Source of the DNA: Crotalaria pallida
Lineage: Eukaryota; Streptophyta; Magnoliopsida; Fabales; Fabaceae
Length of the DNA: 64,000 nt
Direction of reading: 5' to 3'
Assembly (NCBI GenBank): GCA_037953625.1
Contig: CM075652.1
Coordinates: forward strand, 73,933,501 to 73,997,500
The translations under genes and the position numbers were made by a program. Of this stretch, positions 11,983 through 22,565 are shown one piece after another; within the stretch, counting starts at the first letter, position 1; every line of letters begins with the position of its first letter. The notes beneath the pieces were generated by a model, which worked only from the letters and a program-made list of their open reading frames with translations, did not search any database and was not told where the DNA came from.

Positions 11983-12228
11983 ACTCCCATCTACCATTTT
12001 GGTGGTAGGTATAAGCAGTAGATAATGTTAGTCCACCCGTCAAGTCAGAGACTCACGCGGAAGAGGATGATGTACATTTACTGGATTTGATCCATTGTAA
12101 CACCGAAACGATGTACTTTAAAGACAAATTTTAATCCACTAATCTTGAATAAAGGGAACTTTTACTCTTCCGCCACAACAATTTTATAATAAATTGTTTT
12201 TCCCTTTATAAAAGATGAGAGTGTTACA
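11983..12228 (+). repeat. E0 5' LTR, terminal fragment
   Basis: This matches the last 246 bp of the E0 3' LTR (18377-18622) and ends GAGTGTTACA, immediately before the primer site. Confidence 0.9.
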
Positions 12229-12231
12229 TTA

Positions 12232-12243
12232 TGGTATTAGAGC
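12232..12243 (+). promoter_or_regulatory. Primer-binding site of E0
   Basis: TGGTATTAGAGC has one change from the initiator tRNA-Met site and lies three bases inside the LTR. Confidence 0.75.
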
Positions 12244-12583
12244 AGTTCCTTCCTTTTCGACCTGAGAGTATGGTTTCATCACCTCCGTTGTCAGTCTCTG
12301 TCCAACTATTGTTGAGATAGTTAGAAATCATTAGAAGAGTTAGAATCTTGTTTGATTTTAAAAATCGTCTAAATCAAATATATTAAGTACTGTTGCTAAA
12401 CTTTGATCCAGCTAGGTCAAAGTCAAACTCAGCTCCCTTGTTATGATCAGAGGAAAGGAAGTTAGTTAAGCCTAAAGAGAACAATGACCAACGGGCTAGG
12501 GTAAGTGAATGCCACCCCAACGGGAATGGAAAATCCCTAGTACTTAACTAACTAAGTTGAATCTGATGATGACAAATAATCTT

Positions 12584-12612
12584 TATCTTTGGATTCATGT
12601 AATCTAAAGATA
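12584..12612 (+). other. E0 internal hairpin, 5' copy
   Basis: A 12-bp stem (12584-12595 with 12601-12612) including one G-T wobble, with loop CATGT. A diverged second copy near the 3' end (15424-15452) keeps complete pairing. Confidence 0.6.
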
Positions 12613-15423
12613 CATTTTACAATCTCCCTTGTGGAGGATTATCACTTCGATCAGATTGATATGATCTCTTTACCAATGATATGTAATGTTAGGACTGGCC
12701 ACCGTAATAATTACAGCTCTTGGAAGAGATGATCATAAATATCCAAAACTTCATTCTAATCGGAGTATGTAATAGAAACACCTATTCTTCGATCTCTTTC
12801 AGTGACATAAGCCTTGATCGATTATCTATGTGAAAGTAGAACTCAAGCAACCATATCTCTGAACCTTCTCATAGCACTTTTGGGAAATGAAATTCCCTAT
12901 ACCTAGATCATTAGATCTCGGTAATGCTTTTTAAAAGAATACTTTTTGATAATCTTGCACAAAGTTCTTCAATTCCTAATTAAGTGAACCCTGTCGCAAC
13001 GATGATGAACTTCTCATTCCTTCCGAATTATTCGGAATCCCTATCCAACGAATTTCTCAATTGCTTCTCCTTGCGATTATTTTGATTTCTTTCGAAAATT
13101 TTACGATAAAAGTTTTATTATGTTGCGTATTTGGGCATTTTAAAACCTTAACTTTTGAAAGAACTTTCAATATTTTACTATTATCATAATCTTGAATTGT
13201 CAAGCTACTTAAAGTTATTTATTTGAGAATTCTTAGGACCATCTTATATTTTGGAATGTCGAAATTTTGATGAACCCTTCTTAACGACATTAATAATAAG
13301 CAAAATAAATAAATAAATAAATAAAAATAAAACTTTTGGGATAAGGATTCTAAATCACTCCCATAATATTTAGACGAAAGATAATTCCAAACTGTTTTTA
13401 AACCTTTTGGAATCATAATTTCTTTTGAAAAATTTCTTTCAAAAGGATTCACTCACGTGTTAAAAGCAAATGTTTGTAAACTATTGTATAATTGTTACAT
13501 GAAGGAAAAAGTTTATGAAATCATTCCTACCATGAATTCTTCTTGATTTTCTAATTCCTTCTCTCATTAGCAATTTTGAAAAGATATGAATTGAACTTTG
13601 AAATAGTTTCTTGGAATCATTATAGAAGATCCTTGAAGCCTTAGCTTAAAGAAAGACTTTCTTAAAAATAATTATTCATACATTATCCCTAAATCCCTTT
13701 TCTCATAAGGAAAACTTTTTGAAAGTCAATACGAATCTATTCACTCTATGAAGAATCTTTTTGGAAAAGGAAATTCCTTTGTGATTCTATTTCACTCTTT
13801 TGATAATCTTTAAATAAGAAAAGTTTTGCGAAAAGTGTTAGATATTATTCTTCTCCAATCTTTCTCATGACAAGTAGAAAAGATTTCTCTTAAACCTTTA
13901 TTTGAGAGAATCCTTTCGAAAAATGACGTACGAAGATTAGTTTAATATATTTGATGACTTTTGTCTAAAGGTTCATATTGACTTCTCGATTAAATTTAGT
14001 TTGCGAACTAAATTTTCCCCTATAGAGACTAACCAATTTCTTAAGGATGCAGTAAGGTAATCTAATAGAGATGAAGCCCACATGTAAGATGGATGACGTA
14101 ATGAAAGTACCTTAGGAAAATACTCGCGGTTGTTAGTACTATTACCTAAGATCAATAAGGGGCCAAGCCTAAAAACCTAAGGGTATATATTCTCAAAAGG
14201 ACCGATTAGGAATCCAAGCATCAACCAATTAGCTTAAGGGAAATAGTATATTTCTGCGAGTACTACAAACAAATAGTGATACCTTCGGACCCCTTAAGTA
14301 ATTGTGAAACGAGAACCTTCATCCTTTGTAGACTCTTTTAAAATCCTAAAACCCTGGAGGAACGAGTTAAGTTTCCTAAAACTAATAGTGGATGCTCTAA
14401 AGGGGAATAAGTAGTAAACTGTCCAAGGCTAATCCCAAACCAAAGGAAGTGTATCATTTTTGGATTACGATTTCATGAAGAAAGAAATCTTAATTGACCT
14501 AACTTAGATAGACCCGCTCTACAAGGAGAGGAACCATAAAAAATATGTGAGTGAGAAATATTTTCTAGAGATTGATGGATTATTTCCGGAACGTTGCCAA
14601 GATTTCCCAAACTTGAACTCCTAGAGAGTGACCATAGAAATGAAAAATCATCCCTTATGATAGTACCACCTAATTATAAGAGAAAAATTGGATTTGAATA
14701 AGATTTCAAGAAGTTATGACTAAGGACTCATTTGAAAGACCATCCGATTTATGACCCGAGACTTACAAAAGGATTGCACCTAAGGTATGGAGAATGAAGG
14801 ATAATGGTCAAAGACCAGAATGAAGGTACTCTTCTAAAGTGATAGGATACCCACAGATTGTCCATATTAGCCTACTCGAACTAAGTTGATAAAGGATGAC
14901 AGTAAGTAAGAATGTGAAGTAGAAAGACCAACCATACATTAGACAATTGTTATAGAAATTAAAAACTAGACCCTTGAAAACTTAAGGACGATATTACTCT
15001 CCTCAACTCTAAGATTCCCTTGTGACGAGTACTCCTCAGTTACAAATTAATCTTTGGAAAGAAACTAACCCGTTGAAATAGGGAAATGAGCTATTGATAA
15101 ACCTGTTTAGCAAACCTATGAGATGATCATACCTTGGAAAGACTAGTACAAGCCTATGATCGAAAGCAAACATCCCAAACGTGGAATGGGATGACAATTT
15201 TCTTAGATAACCAAAAGCCGATATAGTCAACTCATATATGGATGAAATCCAAAAGAATGGAAACCGTCGAGAACCTAGAAATCCTTTAGGTAACTAAGGA
15301 CCCAACTTCATTATAAGTGGGGGAGAAGTCAATTTTTTAATAATAACGTTTTTTTTTCAAATATTTGTTTTTATCAGAATTTTCTTTTTAACAAAATTTG
15401 GATGACGATACGATGAATATTTC

Positions 15424-15452
15424 TATCTTTAGGTTCATCTAACTTAAAGATA
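15424..15452 (+). other. E0 internal hairpin, 3' copy
   Basis: Stem 15424-15435 with 15441-15452, loop CATCT. Three stem positions differ from the 5' copy at 12584, and all still pair (two by way of G-T). Confidence 0.6.
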
Positions 15453-15787
15453 AGCGTATAATCTTCCTAGTAAAAGATTATATTAGGCAAGAATGATTTT
15501 ATTATTAATAGTATAAATATTAGGAATGATTATCCTGATATTTATAACTATTAAGAAGCAAAATCACATTGATTCCTCTATTATTTGTGCCAAGTTGGTC
15601 AGAGTGCGCAGCGAAAAATGTTCTTTTGAAATGTTTTGTTTAAAACTTAATTATATTTTCCTAATGAAGGAATTTTGAGGAAAATTTAACAAAATTCTTT
15701 TAAGTGGGGGAGAGACCCAAATTATCTCCAGAAATCAAATTCTTATTTTTACCAGATGTTTTAGAAAATCAATTTGATTAAGAAAAT

Positions 15788-15825
15788 GAATTTCGGAGAC
15801 GAAATTCCTAAAAGTAGGGGAGAAT
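15788..15825 (+). promoter_or_regulatory. GNRA-type hairpin and polypurine tract of E0
   Basis: GAATTTCG and CGAAATTC form an 8-bp stem with loop GAGA (15788-15807). The tract AAAAGTAGGGGAGAA runs to the 3' LTR at 15826. Element G has the same stem with loop GGGA. Confidence 0.75.
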
Positions 15826-16082
15826 TGTAACACCCAACGAAATTGTCCTCGATATTATAAATGAAATATATTAAGTAGATAATAAGTGAGTATCAAGAAA
15901 ATACTAGGTGAATATTTTGTAAATAATAATCAAAGTGAACTTTAGTGAAAACAACACCTAAAAATCGTGCAATATCTCATTCGTTAACCATCGGATCGTA
16001 CCCAAATTTGGAGACAAGCTTCCCAACCCTCTTGTCTTCAAATCCAATGGTGGTAATTGTATTTAAAGGTCAAAAAGTCTAG

Positions 16083-16185
16083 GTAATCGATTACCAGATC
16101 CAGTAATCGATTACCTAAGTCAAAATTTAATTTCTGGTCAAATTTAAGTCGTGGAATCGATTACCATGTCGTGGTAATCGATTAC
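16083..16185. promoter_or_regulatory. Dyad cluster upstream of E0 TATA box
   Basis: GTAATCGATTAC copies at 16083, 16103 and 16174, and a one-base variant at 16153. Pair spacing is 20 and 21 bp. The cluster ends 185 bp before the TATA box. Confidence 0.8.
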
Positions 16186-16369
16186 CAGTCTATATCTAAT
16201 GCAGTTTTAAGGCGGTGGAAGCTAGAAGCTCGTTAAAACTTAGATATTTTTCATTCCTACAGACTAATGTGTGGCTCCTAGATGGTCTAGGACCATTGTG
16301 TGGTGTAGGATAGAGATGAAGTCATGGCTTACTTCATCTCCTTGCATCATTTCCTCTCTTTTTCCCTTC

Positions 16370-16377
16370 TATAAATA
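16370..16377 (+). promoter_or_regulatory. TATA box of E0 LTR
   Basis: TATAAATAG in a pyrimidine-rich context (CCCTTC before it), downstream of the dyad cluster. Confidence 0.6.
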
Positions 16378-16639
16378 GCTTATGCCATAGTTGTTGTTGT
16401 TTCTGCATGTTTTCATGCTTTCCCTTGCCCAAACTCTGTCCAGATTACCTCTCAAATTCGTGCACTTGGCTTGCCTTGAGCTGGTGCACATAGAGTTTAA
16501 GTTTTGGTGAGAATTAGTGAGTGGAAGTAAGTGGAATCCTTGGGTTGAGGGGAGTTTGGGGTTTTGGTTGTTGTTGATGCTGTGTGGGGTTGTTCCTGGT
16601 TCGGTCGGTGCTGAATCTTGGGTGTAATATAAATGGTTC

Positions 16640-17060
16640 GGGCCTTCGATGCGATTGGTGCACATTTCGGTGCGTGACGGTGCTACCGATGCTAGTTTCC
16701 TGGTGCACCGGTGCTGTTTTCTGGTGCACGTCCCTGGTGCATCTGATACTAACCCACGGTGCATGGTGGTGCTCTGGTGCAAGCTCTGGTGCATGGTTGC
16801 GCTGCTGGTGCTAGTTCTCTAGTGCACTGGTGTTGTCTTCTGATGCACCTGGTGCAACGTTCCTGATGCACAGGTGTTGTTTCCCTGATGCACGCCCCTG
16901 GTGCATCTGGTACTGATCCGGGTGCACGTCTCTGGTGCAACTGTGCTGGAGTCTGGTGCATGTTCCTGATGGACCGATGCTGAAGTCTGGTGCATGTTCC
17001 TGGTGCGGCTGGTGCTCATTCTGGTGCTGGTATGTGCAAGTTTCTGGTGCACAGCGTTGC
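16640..17060. repeat. CTGGTGCA minisatellite inside E0 LTR
   Basis: The word CTGGTGCA or a one-base variant recurs about twenty times with irregular 10-25-bp spacing. A higher-order copy of roughly 163 bp is visible (from 16700 and from 16863). The repeat is GC-rich against an AT-rich background and keeps several frames open on both strands. The deduced peptides are only repetitions of HQ, CTR and APE, so I do not regard them as proteins. Confidence 0.8.
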
Positions 17061-17533
17061 GTTTTACGTTGTGGCCGAACCAAACGTGTCTAAACCTGTC
17101 CTAAATATCTAAGGTATGGGAGATCTCATTCATATCGCTAGGATAATTATTGAAGTATGTTTGATTGATAATGTGTGAAAAGAGAAATGAATAAACCATG
17201 ACAAGGTTTCTTGGTTTGGAGACCAAGACAACCCATGGTTCTTTATAAAACTTTGACTTGAGCATGTTTAAAATGATGAATATGAGCTAATAGAATGCTG
17301 AAACTTGGTTATTTTGCAATGAAATTGAATTTCATATGTTAAGTTATGATTTTACGATGTTTTATGCTTATTGAATGAGTTGAATATGTAAGTGATGATT
17401 TGATTGCTTGAAATATGCATCAACAGATGTGAATATATGTGAATTTGATCTATTTTGAGTTGTATTGGATTAAAGTGAAGTGTATCAAAAGTTGGTATAG
17501 CAAAACTCAATTCAGTGTGCATTCTGCTGCAGG

Positions 17534-17616
17534 GTAATCGATTACCAAGGTTTGGTAATCGATTACCAGGCTAAAATTGGTACTAAAATTTGAATTTTCA
17601 CGAGGTAATCGATTAC
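17534..17616. promoter_or_regulatory. Second dyad cluster in E0 LTR
   Basis: GTAATCGATTAC at 17534, 17555 and 17605. The position corresponds to the CCGG-type cluster of the related G LTR (57787-57880). Confidence 0.8.
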
Positions 17617-18657
17617 CAAGGCCCTTGAATTGAGATTTGCTAATTTTTAATACACCTAGCCTTAATCTAATGCATTAATGGGTCATGAAAGGAAATTCTA
17701 TGAATGAATGAATACTTTATGATGATTTTGATGATGTTTGATTATGAACATGGATTCGTAATTATGCAATGAATTAACAATGTAAAGTGAAACGATAAAT
17801 TATTTGCATTCGCACGAGGAGTTGCGGATGGTGAGATAGGATATCGGGAAAGATACGACCATTCTAAGAATTGGAAAGAGAATTCCTAGGATCGGTGCGA
17901 GAATGTGCAGAGGTCAGGTTTGACGGTGATTCGTTTGTAACCGTGGGGATTATTATGGGTAAAACGGTCCTATGATGGGGGGGGGGGGTTCTGCAGACTT
18001 TTCCCGGATAGTTTTGCTTAACCATAATATATCCTATCGGTCTCTAGGTGGCGGAGGGCGGACCTTTGGCAATGATCTAACCCTAGAAAAAGAGGGTACA
18101 CATAGATGAGTTATGTGATCTGTCGTGGTTGAAAGGCGTTTACTCCCAGTTGCTTTCCTTTGATTTAGTAATGAGAAACCAGAGGAAGGGTTGAGAAGAA
18201 TTGATATTGGATCCAAGGATGGAGATGAAATTAGCATGCATCATGCCACATAAAGATAAGATAATATGATTGTAAATCAAGGATTGAGCATATGAAATGC
18301 ATTATGATGATTATGAGTGTATGTTTGTCTATGATTACTCAATTAATTATCTGCTTACGCGATATGACAAGTGATTTACTCTCATCTACCATTTTGGTGG
18401 TAGGTATAAGAAGAAGATAAAGTTAGTCCACCCGTCAAGCCAGAGACTCACGCGGAAGAGGAAGATGTACATTTATTGGATTTGATCCATTGTAACACCG
18501 AAACGATGTACTTTAAAGAAAAATTTTTTCCTCTAATCTTGAATAAAGGGAACTTTTACTCTTCCGTCACAACAATTTTCTAATAAATTATTTTTCCCTT
18601 TATAAAAGATGAGAGTGTTACAATCGATATGATGACGCGAATGATTTGGACCCGCAG

Positions 18658-18719
18658 GAGCAAAAGGGCCAAAGTCCAATTCACAAACACATTTGGGTTG
18701 GGCTTTGGCCCTTTTGCTC
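18658..18719. repeat. Short inverted repeat
   Basis: GAGCAAAAGGGCCAAAG (18658-18674) and its exact complement (18703-18719) form a 17-bp stem with a 28-nt loop. It lies just outside the E0 3' end. It is followed by a region (18770-18960) with ACACGTGT and CCACGTCAGC words resembling the centre of the composite MULE at 21434, possibly a relic of it. Confidence 0.6.
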
Positions 18720-18759
18720 TTGTGGCCCCGGATAATTCACGTCATCCTACTAATGGCAC

Positions 18760-18960
18760 GCGGTACTTGCACACGTGTATGTCAATGTGGTGTTTCAGTA
18801 GCCACGTCAGCAGTTAACGAATTTTTTCTAACTGCATGGACTAAAACCAAATTTTCAAAACAATTAAGGATAAGTCAAGGTCAAAAAAACTTCTAAGGAC
18901 CAAAATCAAACCACTCCCAACTTTCAGAGACTAAAGACATAAATAAGCCTTATTTTAATA
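18760..18960. mobile_element. Probable relic of a MULE-type foldback element
   Basis: ACACGTGT, CCACGTCAGCAGTTAACG and AAGGACCAAAATC-like words recall the centre and arms of the elements at 21434-22556. No ends or target duplication can be set, so this is a weak call. Confidence 0.35.
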
Positions 18961-19304
18961 TTCTTTTCGGTCCTATATGTAAGACACTTTTTATAGAAAA
19001 AAAATTGATCTTATTTGTATGATCATATACCAAAATTCCAATAACATTTATTCATTTAATTACGTACTTTTTTTTTCCCAATAACACCTTTACAAAGTCA
19101 ATACTTTTTAAAATCTCAATAAAAATTATAAAGGTAGTTTTGAAAAAATGTATTCAATGTTTACATTTTCAATACCACTAACAACCTTAATTCACTTTCT
19201 TTATGAATGTGAATTTCCCCAAAAGAATCTTACATATATGATCGAATTGAGTATTATCTAACTTTTTATTTTCCATATAAGGATTTGTATTAAGCAAACT
19301 CTTA

Positions 19305-19565
19305 CTCTCTCCGGTCTCATTTTTAAGCAAAAATAACTAATTCACACTTATTAAGGAAGTTAGTTGAGTGTATTTAATTTTCTCAAATTCATAAAAAAAA
19401 AATAGACTATTTTGGTACATTTACATTGGGAATGAAACAAAAATTAAATGACTTAACCATATTATGAGAATATTTTAGTAATAATTGTATTGGAAATAAA
19501 AAATTAGTTAAATTTTGCTTATATTAATGGTTGTCTTTTTTTACTATAAATGAGACCGATGGGAG
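19305..19565. mobile_element. Stowaway-like (Tc1/mariner) MITE
   Basis: A 261-bp element with imperfect terminal inverted repeats: CTCTCTCCGGTCTCATTT at the left, and GAGACCGATGGGAG reading CTCCCATCGGTCTC on the other strand at the right. It is flanked by TA on both sides (19303-19304 and 19566-19567), the Tc1/mariner target. There is no coding sequence, so it would move only with a transposase supplied in trans. Confidence 0.75.
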
Positions 19566-20020
19566 TATTTCTTTTGGTGAAACATTTAAGTAAATATTTA
19601 AACATCATTTATTTTCTTAGGCAACCTTTATGTAAAGATTTTCAACGAGAGAGTGGATCATTATTTGATTTGCCTGCTTCCCCTTCTCTTTTCCATGTTG
19701 CGGAAGAAAAAAGAGGTCTCCACTTTAAGTAATTAGCAAGCAAAGTTTTTCAAGCACCAACCTTGAAGTGATCGAAATCAATAATCAATAAAAAAAACAT
19801 GCAAATCCAAGGAACATGGCTGAATTTTAAACTCAACGAGTATATCATATGGTTGTTTAAGTAAAACACATAAAATACAGGAATGATCATATTAAAAATA
19901 AGGTACAGCAAAATACGGAAGTCCTTTTTTTTATTCATTTGTTTTTGGCTTATATATGTCACAAATCCTTGAAATTTGGAATATTTTTGTCAGATACCCT
20001 TATTCTTTTTTTTTTCAATG

Positions 20021-20230
20021 TTTATGCCCTCAAACTTATCTCCGGTTTGCTATTTGTCCCTCTAACGGATTTTGGCCAGTTTTTGCAATGTTTATGTCCT
20101 CAAACTTATCTCCGGTTTGCTATTTGCCCCTGTGACGGATTCCGGTTAAATTATGCAAAGTTTATGCCCTCAAACTTATCTTCGTTTTGCTATTTGCCCC
20201 TGTTACGAATTCCGACCAGTTTTTGCGCAC
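20021..20230 (+). repeat. 70-bp tandem repeats in left MULE arm
   Basis: Three units start TTTATGCCCTCAAACTTATC, or nearly so, at 20021, 20091 and 20161. The inverted arm (about 20822-21115) has about four. Confidence 0.85.
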
Positions 20231-20399
20231 GTGAACCACCATGGTCCTAGTCACCCTACCAAATCTCTTCATCTTCAACCTTTCTCCAACTACCAAAGCT
20301 CCAACCACCATACTGTCACCGCTACCATACCTCACCCCACCAGCCCCCACCACTGTCGCCAAAACCTCGAAAACGATCTCTAAACCCTAAAGCAGATCC

Positions 20400-20733
20400 C
20401 CTCTGAAATCGAGCACCACCACTCCCCTCCATTCCCTCCCGCCACGACTCTTCCAGTCCTACTGCAAATCCCTTTGCCTCGTCGAAACCCGCTGCCCTAT
20501 CTCACCCGATTCAAGCCACGTCAACTCTCTCTCCTTCGTTTGGTTCGATGCCTTCAAACCGAAGAATAAGTCCTCTCAGCAAACATTCACCTTGAGAAGG
20601 CTTCCGTGTTGTTCAACTTGGGCGATGTTTATAGTCCGATTGGATTGTCGTACAATCGTAACACAGATGATAGGCGACACCTGGCTTCATACGCGTTTAT
20701 TGCTGCGGCGCGGTTCATTTGCTTTTTTGAGGG
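20400..20733 (+). pseudogene. Captured Bro1-domain (ALIX/BRO1-like) gene fragment
   Basis: Translation gives segments such as SFVWFDAFKPKNKSSQQ and, after a one-base shift near 20581-20586, HLEKASVLFNLGDVYS and SYAFIAAARF. These match the Bro1 domain of plant ALIX-like proteins, which bind ESCRT-III in endosomal sorting. About 110 codons remain, a fraction of the roughly 350-residue domain. No intron interrupts the visible part, and both edges coincide with the MULE arms. It is a transposon-captured fragment, not a working gene; it could still be transcribed in sense or antisense. Confidence 0.7.
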
Positions 20734-21433
20734 AGACAGTATGGTGGTTGGAGCTTTGGTGGTTGGAGAAATGTTGAAGATGAAGAGCTCTAGTGGGGCG
20801 ACTAGGACCATGGTGGTCCACATGTGCAAAAATTGGTCGGAATTTGTCACAGGGGCAAATAGCAAACCAAAGATAAGTTTGAGGGCATAAACATTGCAAA
20901 ATCTGGCCGGAATCCGTCATAGGGGCAAATATATACCAAACCGGAGATAAGTTTGAGGGCATAAACATAGAAAAAATTGGCCGAAATCTGTCAGAGGGGA
21001 AAATACCAAACCGGAGATAAGTTTGAGGGCATAAACATAGCAAAAACTTGCCGGAATCTGTCAGAGGGGCAAATAGCAAACCAAACATAAGTTTGATGGT
21101 ATAAACAATGAAAAAAAAAGAACAAAAATATCTAACAAAAGTACCCCAAATTTCAGGAATTTGTGACATAATTAAGCCTTTGTTTTTTCTAGAGAAACAA
21201 ATAGCCACGAGATAATTTGGCCGGGTGCTTGAATGGGTAAGAGCTTAATTCTAAAGACAATTTTCATATTACTTCTTCTTTCTGTGGTGGTTTATATGCA
21301 TAATGGGTTACTCTAATTGGCAGTTATAAGATAAATCTATTTATTTCACTATATGTGCAATAACTTGTTTGGCCCTTTTTATTGTTTTACATTTAGTTCG
21401 TGGTTGCATTACATGAATTTATCATAATTAAAA

Positions 21434-22556
21434 GGCTTAATTGCACTTTTGATCCCCCAATTTTCTCAATTTGACGATTTTGGTCCCCCAACTTTTAATT
21501 TAGCGATTTTGGTCCCCCAATTTACGATTTGTAGCGATTTTGGTCCCTCCGTCAATTCCACCGTTAATAGTGCTGACATGGCTGCTGACACGTGTCCCTC
21601 TGGTAAATTGGAGGACCAAAATCGCTACAAATCGTAAATTGGGGGACCAAAATCGCCAAATTAAAAGTTAGGGGACCAAAATCGTTAAATTGAGAAAATT
21701 TGGGGACCAAAAGTGCAATTAAACCTTTTTTTTAATAATCAATGACCTTTCTAAAAGCTTTTAATAATCAATGGCCTTTTTAAAAGCCCATGTTATTATT
21801 GTGTATTAGATAAGAGAAAATTTATGATCTCACACTTTGTGCACAACTTTATTTGCTAAAATATTGTGATTAGCTAAAAAAATTGTAATCTATTAATAAG
21901 ACTTTATATTAGTTGAAGTTCTACAAGTTTTTTCAGTTGCCTTATAAATTGAAGGGAGTATATGTTAATTTTTCCTTATTAAAAATAATTTTAATTTTTT
22001 TTCTTATAGGATATTTTTCATTTTTCAATTTCTTTATGTACTTTAAGATGAGATATAATACTTTATGTCAGTTTTCAATTACTTTATGTCATTTTTCAAT
22101 TTCAATTATAATATAACTGGTTATATTTTAACTTTAACTTTTTTTATACTTTATGAGATACATAAAATTTTTAAAACAAATTTTCTTAATTTTGTGTTCG
22201 AAACATGTACTTGCTATTTTTATTTTTTGTTTTTATTGGCTTAATTGCACTTTAGTCCCCCAATTTTGTCAATTTGGCGATTTTGGTCCCCCAACTTTTA
22301 ATTTGGCTATTTTAGTCCCCCAATTTACGATTTGTAGCGATTTTGGTCCCCCAATTTACTAGATGGACACGTGTCAGCAGCCACGTCAGCACCGTTAACG
22401 GTGAAATTGACGGAGGGACCAAAATCGCTACAAATTGTAAATTGGGGGACCAAAATCGCCAAATTAAAAGTTGGGGGACCAAAATCGCCAAATTAAAAGT
22501 TGGGGGACCAAAATCGCCAAATTGAGAAAATTGGGGACCAAAAATGCAATTAAGCC
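21434..22556. mobile_element. Composite MULE-type element made of two inverted foldback copies
   Basis: Two 290-320-bp palindromic units (21434-21725 and 22238-22556) each begin GGCTTAATTGCAC and carry repeats of GATTTTGGTCCCCCAA in both arms. Their asymmetric centres (ACACGTGTC and CACGTCAGCACC words) are in opposite orientation. TAATTAAAA lies outside both outer ends (21425-21433 and 22557-22565), whereas neither unit alone has a matching 9-bp duplication. The two therefore appear to have moved as one element. The 512 bp between them are AT-rich and non-coding, with a tandem duplication of AATAATCAATG near 21736-21790. Confidence 0.7.
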
Positions 22557-22565
22557 TAATTAAAA

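Larger units (their letters stand above)
12244..15787 (+). other. E0 internal region, no supportable coding sequence
   Basis: About 3.5 kb without retroelement motifs; the longest open frames are under 80 codons. A block at 12570-12640 is repeated in diverged form at 15400-15480. Two PPT-like tracts, TAAGTGGGGGAGAAG near 15312 and TAAGTGGGGGAGAG near 15700, precede the functional one. It could be a decayed coding element, but the conserved hairpins argue that it has long been coding-free. Confidence 0.55.
2562..18622 (+). mobile_element. Non-autonomous gypsy-type element E0 (LARD-like), interrupted by C1 and E1
   Basis: E0 consists of a partial 5' LTR (2562-3089 and 11983-12228), an internal region without recognisable protein (12229-15825) and a complete 3' LTR (15826-18622). 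The two parts of the 5' LTR are collinear with 17863-18622 of the 3' LTR, which fixes the E1 insertion precisely: GATTTACT continues directly to the ATCTACC block in the uninterrupted copy. The 5' end of E0 is beyond the left edge. Long LTRs, a short primer site and a coding-free interior fit the LARD class. The LTR resembles that of gypsy element G downstream of the dyads. Confidence 0.8.
15826..18622 (+). repeat. E0 3' LTR, complete
   Basis: A 2,797-bp LTR from TGTAACACCCAACG to GAGTGTTACA. It has dyads of the GTAATCGATTAC type in two clusters (16083-16185 and 17534-17616), a TATA box at 16370, a CTGGTGCA-rich minisatellite (about 16640-17060) and a G homopolymer near 17980. The bases after it, ATCGA, would be the target duplication. 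Downstream of the second cluster it is homologous to the LTR of G. Confidence 0.9.
19947..21178. mobile_element. Pack-MULE (Mutator-like) with captured gene fragment
   Basis: A 1,232-bp element with long inverted arms (about 19947-20317 and 20734-21178) and a perfect 9-bp target duplication TTTGTTTTT (19938-19946 and 21179-21187), the size made by Mutator transposases. Ends are GGCTTA and its complement. The arms contain 70-bp tandem units (left: 20021, 20091 and 20161; right: about four copies), so they differ in length. The 416 bp between the arms hold a Bro1-domain gene fragment. No transposase is present. Open frames in the arms are shadows of the repeats. Confidence 0.85.

Noticed and set aside
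16369..17083. Overlapping frames on both strands as Cys/His-rich proteins
   Set aside because: They are generated by the CTGGTGCA minisatellite inside an LTR.
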